Of a stretch of 18,562 bases of DNA, positions 1 to 9,253 are shown one piece after another. Within the stretch, counting starts at the first letter, position 1. Every line of letters begins with the position of its first letter. This stretch comes from an uncultured Pseudobdellovibrionaceae bacterium (lineage in GTDB: Bacteria; Bdellovibrionota; Bdellovibrionia; Bdellovibrionales; Bdellovibrionaceae), in contig CALCCV010000274.1 of the NCBI GenBank assembly GCA_937900305.1, positions 1-18,562 of the forward strand, written 5' to 3'. The translations under genes and the position numbers were made by a program. Under the pieces are notes generated by a model. It saw nothing but the letters and a program-made list of their open reading frames with translations, made no database searches and was not told where the DNA came from.

Positions 1-66
1 TCCTACTTCGGCGTGGCTGGGGAATCCTATGTCGAAACGTATCCAGCCGTAGAGGTTAAAGTATAG
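1..66 (+). CDS. Probable 3' end of an unidentified gene (C-terminal 21 residues)
   Basis: Reading frame 1 is open from the first base and ends at TAG (64-66). It would encode a C-terminal tail ending ...SYVETYPAVEVKV. The alternation of polar and hydrophobic residues would suit a beta-strand-rich end, but 21 residues cannot be assigned to a family. The opposite strand is also open here and reads a similarly plausible stretch (...NLYGWIRFDIGF...). That frame has no ATG before its upstream stop, so the plus-strand reading is preferred. Confidence is low because so little of the gene is visible. Confidence 0.35.
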   Translation, partial: SYFGVAGESYVETYPAVEVKV

Positions 67-209
67 CTGAAGTCTTTGGATGCGTTGTATTTTTTTGATA
101 AATTGAAGGGTGGTGTATGTCCAACCGGTTTGTGGTTGCTTCAGCCTTTCGCTTCCTCTTCAGGTGGCCGCACAGATTACAGATCAAATGAGCGAGTCTA
201 AAGTTTGAA

Positions 210-368
210 TCAGTGGAGAGCTTCCCGCTTCGTTTTTCTATAAGTCTCTATAGCCTTAGCAGCCTCTTCAGGAGTTGCCTCTTTAAAAGCCTTTGAAGAC
301 CTCAAAATTTTCAAAAATTCGTCTTCCGTCAAACGCGACAGCAGATGTACCATCTTCTCTAAATTCAT
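210..368 (-). CDS. Possible small helical protein, 52 aa
   Basis: An ATG at 368 opens a 52-codon frame ending in TGA at 210-212. It is preceded by GGCAGAGGTAAAA, a fair Shine-Dalgarno sequence (AGAGG) about 5 bases upstream. The product begins MNLEKMVHLLSRL and ends KTKREALH. It is highly charged, has no cysteine, no glycine or proline runs and no membrane segment, and looks mainly alpha-helical. An in-frame ATG at 386 would add six residues (MKAEVK) but has a poorer ribosome site. I do not recognise the family. The evidence is a ribosome site plus protein-like composition, so a chance frame is still quite possible. Confidence 0.35.
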   Translation of the reverse strand: MNLEKMVHLLSRLTEDEFLKILRSSKAFKEATPEEAAKAIETYRKTKREALH

Positions 369-584
369 TTTTACCTCTGCCTTCATTTTGGTGGATCCAT
401 TTTGATAAATCCAAAAAGCCGAAGTCTGGTCGTTGAGAATTTAGCCCAAGAGACAGCGCAAGATTTCGTAAACACAGGTCACTCTGCGACGGACGGCGTG
501 GTCCAGGAGCATCGTTTAGACCTTTTTAGGACTTTCAAATTGGTGACTTCCTTGGGGAGGAGAAGATGGATGAGTTTTTGAGTT

Positions 585-605
585 GCGGGCACTGAAAATG
601 CCCGC
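585..605 (-). terminator. Hairpin just after the glucan synthase stop codon
   Basis: A perfect 7-bp GC-rich stem (GCGGGCA paired with TGCCCGC) with a 7-base loop starts 4 bases past the stop codon of the glucan synthase gene (stop at 610-612). Position and stability suit a transcription terminator or mRNA 3'-end hairpin. Neither strand has a real T-tract after the stem; on the minus strand it is followed by AACTCAAAAACTC. A classical intrinsic terminator is therefore not proven. Confidence 0.35.
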
Positions 606-609
606 GGTG

Positions 610-3600
610 TTAAAGGTGAATTTCGATGCGGTGTAGGGTTCCATCTTCGGCGAGTGGGATGTCTGGAGATGAAAGAGTCGTCCCATCGAGTTTGATTTGA
701 GGAGTTGAGTAGGGTTCTCCAGTGGAGGTGACTAGGATGTGGTAGGTGGTGGTGCTGGTGCGATAAGTGAGTTCGAAGTTTCTCCAATGACGTGGAATGC
801 AGGGATTCATTCGCAAAGTTGTGCCACGCAGATCGAAACCTAAAATGGATTCGATGGCTGAGCGATACATCCAACTGGCCGAGCCCGTGTACCAAGTCCA
901 GCCACCCCGACCGACGTGTGGGTAGAGACCATAAATGTCGGCGGCAACAACATAAGGTTCAACTTTGTATTTTTTTGCACCCGCGGGAGTCATGGCGTGA
1001 TTGATCGGATTGAGAAGGGCGTAGAGTTCCCCGGCGCGATCTCCTTCGCCGAGGGCCGCGTAGGCCATCATTGTCCAAATGGCTGCGTGAGTGTACTGTC
1101 CGCCGTTTTCGCGAACGCCGGGAAGATATCCTTTGATGTAACCAGGATCCATCGAGCTTTTGTCAAATGGGGGAGAGAAGAGTTTGATCAGTCCGTCGCC
1201 TTCGTGAATCAAATGTTCGTCGACGGCGGCCATGGCTCGTTTGGCTCGCTTGAGATCCCCAGCTCCAGACAATATGGCCCACGATTGTGCGATGGAATCG
1301 ATGCGGCACTCTGAGTTTGAAGCGGAACCCAAACTTTGTCCGTTGTCGAAGTAGGCTCGCCGATACCAATCGCCGTCCCAGGCGTTGTTTTCAATGGCTT
1401 CTTTCAAGGCGATGAGGTGTTGCTGATACGAATCGCGACGTTCGGAATTTTCGGGAGATTCACAGTAAGGTAAAAACTGATTGATTGTGGAATGAAGAAA
1501 CCAAGCGACCCAGACGCTTTCGCCGCGTCCTTCGTTGCCGACGCGATTCATTCCATCGTTCCAGTCGCCAGATCCCATCAATGGTAGACCGTGACTGCCG
1601 ACCGCTAAGCTGCGGTCGATGGTTCGGGCGCAATGTTCAAAGATCGTGGCATCGAAATCTGAAACATGGGGTTGGGTGTAGGAGTCGTCGACACCCGACT
1701 CTAAAACGGGCCCTTCGATGAAGGGAACTCGGTGATTTAAAATTTCGCGATCTCCCGTGACCTTGATATAAAAACTGACCACAAAAGGCAACCATAGTAA
1801 ATCATCAGAGAAACGCGTGCGCACACCACGACCAGTCGGAGGATGCCACCAGTGTTGTACATCTCCTTCGACGAACTGGCGTTGGGCCGCTCGCAAAATC
1901 TGTTGTTTGGCGATTTCGGGATTCGAATAAACTAGGGCCATGACGTCTTGGAGTTGATCTCGAAATCCGTAGGCGCCACCAGATTGATAAAAGGCCGAGC
2001 GAGCCCAAATTCGACACGAGAGAGTTTGGTACAAGAGCCAGCGGTTCACGAGCATGTTCATCGCTGCATCGGGAGTTTTGATTTCGATAGTGCTTAAAGT
2101 GCGATTCCAATAGGCTTCGATGTTTTGAAGGGCCGTCTGAACATTTGTTTTTTCGCGATAGTGAATTGTGGTTCGGCGGGCCTCTTCGACATTTTCGGTT
2201 TGCCCAAGTAGAAAAATCAGCTCTCGCTCTTCGCCGGGCTCAAGATTGATCACCGTGTGGAATGCGGCACATGGATCAAAGCCAGCACCCGTTCGTCCCG
2301 ACAGGCCCACTCGCTTCATCGCTTCGGGTTCGGCAGGGCTGCCGTTGCGGCCTAAAAATTCTTTGCGGTCACAAGTGTACGTGCGATCCGTTTCGCTGAG
2401 ATCCGCAAAGGCCACTCGACCGGCAAATTCGTTGTTGTAAGGATTGCGCGCTAGGAGTGCGCCCGTCACAGGATCTTTTTCGGTGATCACCGACGGGGCA
2501 GAGACACCTCTTTGAAATCCCAGCACCCATTCGACGAAGCTCGAGACAGAAAGTCGTCGCGGCAAAGTTCCCAAGTTGCGGAGTCGCAGGCGGCTGATTT
2601 TTACGCTGGCATCTCTGGGTACAAACATCAGCAAGTGGCTAGCGATTCCGTGACTCGTGTGTTCAAATTTTGAAAAGCCTTGGGCGTGAGTGATGGTGTA
2701 AGGTTCAGCTTCACGCACGGGGAGAGGCGTTGGAGTCCAAAATTCTCCTGTGTCTTCGTCACGAATGTAAATGGCTTCGCTCACGGGATCAGAGATGGCG
2801 TCGTTGGACCACGAAGACAGGCGATTTTCTCGACTGTTCGTGGACCAGGTGTAGCCGGCCCCGGCTTCTGAAACCAGAAATCCAAAATCTTGATCATTGG
2901 CAATGACGTTGATCCAAGGTGCGGGTGTCCACTGCGAGTCTCGCAACAAAATGACGTAGTGATTTTCTTCGGTCGTAAAGCCGCCAAAGCCGTTGAAGAA
3001 TTGCAGGTTGGGTTGTGTGCCCAAAATTTTTGGATATTTTATTTTGCTACTTGAGGAAGGCAAAAGATTTGGGAGATCTTTCACGGCGGCTCGGCGACGA
3101 AGCTGTTCGTCGAGCGTGCCTTTCGCGGCGCTGAAAACAACTCGTGCGACCGCTTTCAAGAGTATGACGTCGGCTTCTGGCATGACATCGGTTCGGCGAA
3201 TGAAAACTCCCCCCGGTTTGTCGAGGAGAGCTTGCGAGCCACTCATCCGCAGCTGGCGTTGCAACTCCTCTTGAAGGGATTGCATGTAGCTGGGGGGCCG
3301 TTCGTTTAAAATTACCAAGTCTATAATGAGACCTTTTAAACGAAGATACTCGTGACCATGCAGAAGTTCGCGGACCATGGCCATATCTTTTTCATCACTG
3401 ATTCGCATCAAAATGATGGGCAAGTCTCCGCTGATCCCGTAGGCCCAAAGACTCGATTGTGTACGCGTGTTCAGGGCCAGGACGTGCGAACGCGGTCGTA
3501 AAGACGCATCGGAAAAAATAACTCGCCCAGCGAGTCTTTGAAATACGTGAGCAACTTCTGGTGAGATATTCAGATGGCGAAGTTGCACCTGAGATTTTGT

Positions 3601-6600
3601 CCACGCGATTTCGGTTTCGCGAGAAAAAATAGGAATGTCATGATATTTATCGGCAAGGCGAAGGGCATCTTCGCGTGAATTTGCCACTCCGGTCGCGAAG
3701 GTCACTTGGACCGTCGAACCTGGCAAAACGCGCACCGAAATTCGCAGCGACAGAATGGGATCTAACACCGAACCGGTGGTGTTCGACAAGGGGCCGCCGT
3801 CGGTGACTGCGAGGGGATTTGCCACGCTACGACCGCGGCCGATGAAACGTGCACGATCTGTTTCGTATTGGACCGGTCCGATGGTAAAACCATCGGTTGA
3901 GACAACGTGAAATCCCCAAACTTGTTTTTCATTGGCGGATCTTCGACGGCGAGTTGCTAGAAGGGCCGCTTGACTCGCGACGTATTCAGTTTGGACAAAT
4001 AAATTGCTAAAGGCGGGATGAGCTGCATCGTCTTGAGGTTTGCTGAGGGTTGCTTCCATGTAGCTGGTGATATCAAAAGCACCGTCACTGCTTGAATTGT
4101 TTGTCAGAGTCAGTCGCCGAAGCTCGACGTTGTCTTCCGGTGAGACAATGATTTCGGTGTGGGTGAGAATTTGTTGATCGGTTCGCCAAAATTCAACTTT
4201 ATCCTCGGCAAAGGTCACTTCGTAATTTTTGGGATTGCCAATGACGGGCTGATGGGTGGCTGACCAGTAGGATTCAGTTTCTCGATTTCGAATGTAAAAG
4301 AAATGGCCCCAATTGTCTCGCGTGGAATCTTCTCGCCAGCGGCTGATCGAAAGCTTGTCGTGTCTGGAATATCCCCCCCCGGCGGTTGTCACCATGACCG
4401 AGTAGTTTCCGTTCGACAGCAATTGAGTTCGAGGAGTGGAAAGATTGACGTCCGTATAGACTCGCGGTTGAGCATAGTGATGAAAGCGCAGTGAAGTTTC
4501 GGAGTGGACTTCTTCGGCGCGCGGTCTCGTGATTGTGACGTTGCTAGGAACTCGTTCTTGCAAAAGAAGCTCGGTGGCTTTGACCATCGGTTCGTTGTGA
4601 AAGCGAGTTTGCATGACTTGGTGATTTAATAAATTATTGATGGAAACTAAGCTCATGCCTTGATGATGAGCCATGAAAGATTTGATGATGAAAAACTTTT
4701 TGCCTTTCGGCAGTCGATCGGGAGTGTAATCGACAGATTCATAGAAACCAAACGTGGAAAGCACACCTAGTTTTTCGAGATCTTGCAGGTTAGCGAGTGA
4801 CGTCCAGGGAGCGACCATCGCCGCCAGCATTGTGGAATAGGGCGAAATGACCATGTCGTCGCTCAAGCCACGTTTTAAGCCGAGACCAGGGATGCCGAAT
4901 GGGCCGTATTGATAGTTGAGATTTAAATCGCGCGCGTTATAACCCGCTTCTGAAACACCCCAAGGAATTCCATGATTGCGTCCGTATTCGCGTTGACGAA
5001 AAACCACCGAGACATAAGTTTCATCCAGGAGCGTGTCAGGATATCTGCGCATCACGAGCAAAGGCATTAGATATTCAAACATGGTTGCGGTCCAAGCAAT
5101 GAGCGCGCGGCTGCCTTTGATCGCGGTGAGGGCGCGGCCAAGGCGAAACCAATGCTCCTGCGCAATGTCGCCCTTGGCTATGGCTACAAAACTTGCCAGT
5201 CGAGATTCAGAGGCGAGGAGATCATAGAAAGAATTGTCGAGACGACCTTCCGTTGAATTGAAACCAATCGCAAAAATTTTACGATGTTCGTCAAATAAAA
5301 ATCGAAAGTCCATTCCCATCGCCATATTTTCACAAAGGTCCATTATCCCCTTTAGCCGGTTGGCTAGGCCGGCCGAGTGAGCTGTTGTTGTCGCCGCAGG
5401 TGAAGTTGCAAAGAGATGTCGTTCATCCCGCAGGGCTTCGCGAGCTTGGTTGAGAGCTGCATTCAGCCAGACCTGAACATTTTGAAATGGAGCTTGCGGA
5501 TTTTCACGCTCGAGTGGTTGCAATAGGTCAGCTTGTTCGGTGAGTTCCTGAACCAAGGTGGCCCAAGTTTTTGCGTCTAGTGAATCGCGAATGGAGGTCA
5601 CAGCAACGAGGAGCTGATTGACACCTTGGGTGTCCGCCACCAGATTGGCATTTTTAAGAATCAATGTTTGCTCAAGAACAATCTCCAGGGTATCGGCCAA
5701 ACCCATACGAGCTTTGGGATTGAAAAATGGTTTTTGAGAAATTTCGAAACAGGCTTGCTTAAGTGTTAAAAGATGACCGGCCAGATTGCCGCTGTCGACG
5801 GTGGATATGTACTGGGGTCGGAGTGGTTCGAGACTTTTGGTGTCGTACCAATTGAAAAGGTGTCCCCGCATCCCTGGCAGTTTGGTCAGCGTGCGAAACG
5901 TATTTTCTAGCTTTTCCACCAACTCGTGCACACCCACGTAACCAAAATCATAGGCTGAAGCCATTGCCAAAAATTGAAGACCAATGTTGGTTGGCGAAGT
6001 TCGAAATGCAATAACCGGTTTGGGATCCTCTTGAAAGTTGTCGGGCGCAAGCCAATTTCCTTCCGGGCCCACAAATTTTTCAAAGAAATGCCAAGTTCTT
6101 CTGGCGTATCGGCGGTAAGTAGCAATCTCGCCGTGACCCAGGGGTCGCTCGGGAGGAGTGGGCTTTTCATGCAACCAACGCTTCGCCAATGGAGTGGTGG
6201 TCCACGCAATCAGAAACGGTGTCATCACTAGGAGGGTCGGCACATCAAAGGCCACGCCGTAGGTGGCTAGCAGAGCGCTAAGTATCAGACCCGGATCCTG
6301 CCAGCGAAATTTGGCATCTTTATTTTTTCGTTCAGATTGAACTTGAGCGAAACTCACCCATTGCAGGAGGTGGCGATGGGAAATGAGTTTGCGGTAAGCT
6401 GTGCGGACAATTGCGTCCACCTGCATGTAACTTTGGTCGGGTAAGAAAGCGGTGGTCAAGAGCGTCTGTTGAAGGGTCAGACCAAACTCTCTGGCAAATC
6501 CAACGAGATTGAAAGTCAGCAGTGGACGATAAATTTGAAATCCTAAAAAGCCTAAAACGAGGGCTGTCCAAGCTGCGGGATGACCGGGTAACACCGTCCA

Positions 6601-9186
6601 GCCGCAAATCAGCAGCAATAGGGTCATGGGTGCGGTGAGACTGCGTCGCAAATTATCAAAGATTTTCCAGCGCGCAATCAGATTCAAATCATTTTTAACC
6701 CAGCGGCCTCGGGCGTCCTTCACTTTCCAAAACAGCCAAGGCAAAAGTTGCCAGTCTCCGCGAGTCCAGCGATGAGCGCGCTTCGAAAAGGTCTCATAGT
6801 CAGTCGGGTAGTCATCGAAAATTTCAACATCTGTGACTAAGGCAGATCTCGCGTAGGAACCTTCAAACAAATCATGGCTCAAAACAGAGTTTTCGGGCAC
6901 CCGATTCAAAAGAGCCTCTTCAAATGCGTCGATGACGTAGAGCCCCTTGCCGGTAAAACTCCCCTCGGCAAAGAGGTCTTGGTAGACGTCCGAAACCGCT
7001 GTGGTATAGGGATCCAGTCCGATGTTGCCCGAAAATATTTTTGCGAATCGAGAACTCGCTGCACTCAAAAGTGAAACGCTCACTCGAGGCTGTAAGATTC
7101 CATAGCCCTCTGTGACGCGGCGAAGTTTGGGATCATAGAGCGGCTGATTCAAAGGATGGGCAATGGTGCCAATTAACCGATGGGCGGTGCTGCGCGGAAG
7201 TTGGGTGTCAGAGTCGAGAGTGATGATATATTTAACTTCGCCGGCAAAATTTCGATCAAGATTGTATGGCAAATAAGTGGTGTCGGTTTCTCCGCGCAAG
7301 ACTCGGTTGAACTCCAAAAGCTTTCCTCGTTTGCGTTCCCAGCCCATCCATCGTTGTTCGCTGGAATTCCACAAGCGGCGTCGGAGAAAAACATAAAATC
7401 GGGGTTGTTGATTGGCAGCGTACCTTTGATTGAGCTCGCGGACTCCCTCTTGAGCGTAAGTGAGAAGGCCTTCGTCCGTTGGCAGAGTTTCTTGAATCGA
7501 GTCGGCGAAATCGCCCAGCAGCGCAAAAGAGATATTTGGATCTTGATTTGCGAGGTATTGAACTTCGAGGTGGTCCAAGAGCTCTCGGATAATGCTTTCG
7601 CGAATGAAGAGAGTGGGAATCACCACAAAAGTTTTTGCGTGATCAGGAATTCCGGATTCGAAATCGAGTTTGGGCAGTGCTCGCGGAGAAATAAAATACG
7701 TAATGTAATTGTTAAAAATGGCGAGCGCCATTTCGCTGGCCGGTGCGATCGCAAGGAGTGCCACCCACCAAATTGAAAAATAGGTGATGGGTGCGAGAAT
7801 TAGCAAAGTTAAAAAAATCACCGACGAAAAATAAACGAAGTTGGGATACCGATTGACCCAACGGAGAATTCTTGTCCGAAGCGGCGCCTTGTAACGAAAA
7901 ATTTTTTCAAAATTTTCAAGGCCTTCGCCAAATAAATAATAGCCAATGTGGCATCTTTTTAGATCTGCAGGATCTTGCACTTGAGAAAGCTTGGCCAGGT
8001 CTAGAGCTTTATTGATCACATCACTTTCGGTCACTTTCATGTCGGTTCGTCGGGCGATGCGGCCCACCGAATGTCGGTACCGATCTCGCGTCGAGAAATC
8101 CATCTGTGAATAAATTCCCGCAGGATCACGGGCCAACAGAGGATCCACGGTACTGACCGCTTCAAAAAAATCGCGCCAGTCCATGTTTGAAAGCAGTCTC
8201 ATGCTCCCAATGATGTTGCCAACGGTGACCTGAGCTGCGGCTTGCCGGTGGTGTTCGAGTTGAATCACTTGAACTGTGTTCGTCCCAATGCTGAGGAGTT
8301 GTTTTTCTAGCCAATCAAAAGCGGGCCACACGTCGGGATCTTGATCTCTCAGGCGTTGCACCAGTTGAACGATGAATGAGCGATCGAACTCTTCAGGTTT
8401 GCGGAGTTCGGAATTCAAAATGGCGATGAGGGATTCAGGTTTTGAGTGAGAGGCCACTTCGAGCAGTCGATCTGCAACGGCATCCGAGTGCGCGCGTTTT
8501 TCGCGAGCGGTGACGATCAATTGGGCGAGCGGTTTTAGCTGCTGAATCAACGCAATTCGTAAGGTGATCGACATCGCCCAGAGCTCACCCATATCCAGTG
8601 GGGCCACCTGCTGAAAGGAAAGTAAAAATCGAGTGAGCGACTCTGCATCCAATCGGCTATCGGTGTGGGCAATGATTGCCAGAGCGATGGCATAGACTCG
8701 AGGATATCCCTTGAGCTCACCATTCGCTAATTTGGGAAGCTCGTGATAATAGTTTGAAGGCAAATCGCGTTTGACACCAATCAATTGCTCTTCAACGATG
8801 TGAAAGTTATCGACGAACCACTCTGCGGCCGGGGAAACAGTTTGTTTGCTGCGAATGACGTTGGCTAGCGTGAGATAAGATTTCAAAAGATCGCGTCCGT
8901 TTTTTCGAACCTCCCTAACGAGCGATTTGCCACGCTGAGGTTGCGGATTCACGGTGAGTTCTGTTGCCAAGTGGGCCGCGTAAAGTTCCAGTCTCTCGAC
9001 GCTAAAAATTTCTTCACGAATGGGATCATCCACCAGCGAATCGGTGGAACGACGAAGAATTTTTAAAAAATCACCATAAGTGGGTTCGTTCACTGGCTGA
9101 ATAAATGCCTCAATCTTTTGCAGGGTTTCTGACAACTCAGGGAAGTCGCCGACCTTGAAATTCCCATAGGGAAACCTCAAGGGCAA
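610..9186 (-). CDS. ndvB: Cyclic beta-1,2-glucan synthase (NdvB/ChvB type), 2858 aa
   Basis: Giant inner-membrane enzyme that polymerises UDP-glucose into beta-1,2-glucan, closes it into a ring and trims chain length; cyclic glucans act in the periplasm in osmotic adaptation. The length matches NdvB/ChvB/Cgs (about 2800-2900 aa). Domains in order: N-terminal soluble region; membrane segments near 445-495; a GT84 glycosyltransferase core with DSD at 658-660, the HDLFEGSYAR motif and HRWTRGDWQL (W807); membrane segments near 850-890 and 960-1005; the glycoamylase-like cyclisation region (GH189 type) near 1290-1515; two GH94 beta-sandwich modules near 1575-1830 and 2060-2350; and a GH94 (alpha/alpha)6 domain with GDWNDGMN (D2544 in that motif), expected to act as a phosphorylase-like length controller. 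The start is TTG at 9186: an in-frame TAG lies 36 bases upstream and the first in-frame ATG is at codon 199. The ribosome site is weak (AAAGG, 13 bases away). It follows the thiolase gene by 67 bases. Confidence 0.95.
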   Translation of the reverse strand: MPLRFPYGNFKVGDFPELSETLQKIEAFIQPVNEPTYGDFLKILRRSTDSLVDDPIREEIFSVERLELYAAHLATELTVNPQPQRGKSLVREVRKNGRDLLKSYLTLANVIRSKQTVSPAAEWFVDNFHIVEEQLIGVKRDLPSNYYHELPKLANGELKGYPRVYAIALAIIAHTDSRLDAESLTRFLLSFQQVAPLDMGELWAMSITLRIALIQQLKPLAQLIVTAREKRAHSDAVADRLLEVASHSKPESLIAILNSELRKPEEFDRSFIVQLVQRLRDQDPDVWPAFDWLEKQLLSIGTNTVQVIQLEHHRQAAAQVTVGNIIGSMRLLSNMDWRDFFEAVSTVDPLLARDPAGIYSQMDFSTRDRYRHSVGRIARRTDMKVTESDVINKALDLAKLSQVQDPADLKRCHIGYYLFGEGLENFEKIFRYKAPLRTRILRWVNRYPNFVYFSSVIFLTLLILAPITYFSIWWVALLAIAPASEMALAIFNNYITYFISPRALPKLDFESGIPDHAKTFVVIPTLFIRESIIRELLDHLEVQYLANQDPNISFALLGDFADSIQETLPTDEGLLTYAQEGVRELNQRYAANQQPRFYVFLRRRLWNSSEQRWMGWERKRGKLLEFNRVLRGETDTTYLPYNLDRNFAGEVKYIITLDSDTQLPRSTAHRLIGTIAHPLNQPLYDPKLRRVTEGYGILQPRVSVSLLSAASSRFAKIFSGNIGLDPYTTAVSDVYQDLFAEGSFTGKGLYVIDAFEEALLNRVPENSVLSHDLFEGSYARSALVTDVEIFDDYPTDYETFSKRAHRWTRGDWQLLPWLFWKVKDARGRWVKNDLNLIARWKIFDNLRRSLTAPMTLLLLICGWTVLPGHPAAWTALVLGFLGFQIYRPLLTFNLVGFAREFGLTLQQTLLTTAFLPDQSYMQVDAIVRTAYRKLISHRHLLQWVSFAQVQSERKNKDAKFRWQDPGLILSALLATYGVAFDVPTLLVMTPFLIAWTTTPLAKRWLHEKPTPPERPLGHGEIATYRRYARRTWHFFEKFVGPEGNWLAPDNFQEDPKPVIAFRTSPTNIGLQFLAMASAYDFGYVGVHELVEKLENTFRTLTKLPGMRGHLFNWYDTKSLEPLRPQYISTVDSGNLAGHLLTLKQACFEISQKPFFNPKARMGLADTLEIVLEQTLILKNANLVADTQGVNQLLVAVTSIRDSLDAKTWATLVQELTEQADLLQPLERENPQAPFQNVQVWLNAALNQAREALRDERHLFATSPAATTTAHSAGLANRLKGIMDLCENMAMGMDFRFLFDEHRKIFAIGFNSTEGRLDNSFYDLLASESRLASFVAIAKGDIAQEHWFRLGRALTAIKGSRALIAWTATMFEYLMPLLVMRRYPDTLLDETYVSVVFRQREYGRNHGIPWGVSEAGYNARDLNLNYQYGPFGIPGLGLKRGLSDDMVISPYSTMLAAMVAPWTSLANLQDLEKLGVLSTFGFYESVDYTPDRLPKGKKFFIIKSFMAHHQGMSLVSINNLLNHQVMQTRFHNEPMVKATELLLQERVPSNVTITRPRAEEVHSETSLRFHHYAQPRVYTDVNLSTPRTQLLSNGNYSVMVTTAGGGYSRHDKLSISRWREDSTRDNWGHFFYIRNRETESYWSATHQPVIGNPKNYEVTFAEDKVEFWRTDQQILTHTEIIVSPEDNVELRRLTLTNNSSSDGAFDITSYMEATLSKPQDDAAHPAFSNLFVQTEYVASQAALLATRRRRSANEKQVWGFHVVSTDGFTIGPVQYETDRARFIGRGRSVANPLAVTDGGPLSNTTGSVLDPILSLRISVRVLPGSTVQVTFATGVANSREDALRLADKYHDIPIFSRETEIAWTKSQVQLRHLNISPEVAHVFQRLAGRVIFSDASLRPRSHVLALNTRTQSSLWAYGISGDLPIILMRISDEKDMAMVRELLHGHEYLRLKGLIIDLVILNERPPSYMQSLQEELQRQLRMSGSQALLDKPGGVFIRRTDVMPEADVILLKAVARVVFSAAKGTLDEQLRRRAAVKDLPNLLPSSSSKIKYPKILGTQPNLQFFNGFGGFTTEENHYVILLRDSQWTPAPWINVIANDQDFGFLVSEAGAGYTWSTNSRENRLSSWSNDAISDPVSEAIYIRDEDTGEFWTPTPLPVREAEPYTITHAQGFSKFEHTSHGIASHLLMFVPRDASVKISRLRLRNLGTLPRRLSVSSFVEWVLGFQRGVSAPSVITEKDPVTGALLARNPYNNEFAGRVAFADLSETDRTYTCDRKEFLGRNGSPAEPEAMKRVGLSGRTGAGFDPCAAFHTVINLEPGEERELIFLLGQTENVEEARRTTIHYREKTNVQTALQNIEAYWNRTLSTIEIKTPDAAMNMLVNRWLLYQTLSCRIWARSAFYQSGGAYGFRDQLQDVMALVYSNPEIAKQQILRAAQRQFVEGDVQHWWHPPTGRGVRTRFSDDLLWLPFVVSFYIKVTGDREILNHRVPFIEGPVLESGVDDSYTQPHVSDFDATIFEHCARTIDRSLAVGSHGLPLMGSGDWNDGMNRVGNEGRGESVWVAWFLHSTINQFLPYCESPENSERRDSYQQHLIALKEAIENNAWDGDWYRRAYFDNGQSLGSASNSECRIDSIAQSWAILSGAGDLKRAKRAMAAVDEHLIHEGDGLIKLFSPPFDKSSMDPGYIKGYLPGVRENGGQYTHAAIWTMMAYAALGEGDRAGELYALLNPINHAMTPAGAKKYKVEPYVVAADIYGLYPHVGRGGWTWYTGSASWMYRSAIESILGFDLRGTTLRMNPCIPRHWRNFELTYRTSTTTYHILVTSTGEPYSTPQIKLDGTTLSSPDIPLAEDGTLHRIEIHL

Positions 9187-9253
9187 ATGAATGATCCAGC
9201 CTTTGTGACTTGACTAAAGTTGGCCCGTACAAATCATTAAAATTTTCGCTTCT

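Larger units (their letters stand above)
67..609. other. Gene-poor stretch before the glucan synthase
   Basis: About 540 bases between the plus-strand tail and the end of the glucan synthase gene. The only contents I can argue for are the small minus-strand reading frame at 210-368 and a 7-bp hairpin at 585-605, both listed separately. No IS terminal repeats, tRNA or long reading frame was found. A 59-codon plus-strand frame (TTG start at 402, stop at 579-581) is recorded among the rejected items. Confidence 0.5.

Noticed and set aside
64..200. Minus-strand stretch reading LICNLCGHLKRKRK, resembling a zinc-knuckle motif.
   Set aside because: No ATG or GTG start with a ribosome site precedes it before an upstream stop, and only one CxxC pair is present.
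402..581. Plus-strand frame of 59 codons starting at TTG with GGTGGA six bases upstream.
   Set aside because: It needs a TTG start, has no recognisable motif, partly faces the small minus-strand frame and resembles chance translation of an intergenic area. It cannot be excluded.
479..895. 138-codon minus-strand frame overlapping the end of the glucan synthase gene.
   Set aside because: Most of it is an out-of-frame reading of the strongly supported GH94 C-terminus; its composition (many His, Arg, Ser, Pro) is that of a shadow frame.
7180..7776. 198-codon plus-strand frame inside the glucan synthase gene.
   Set aside because: It lies antisense to the glycosyltransferase core with its DSD motif, and has no family features of its own.
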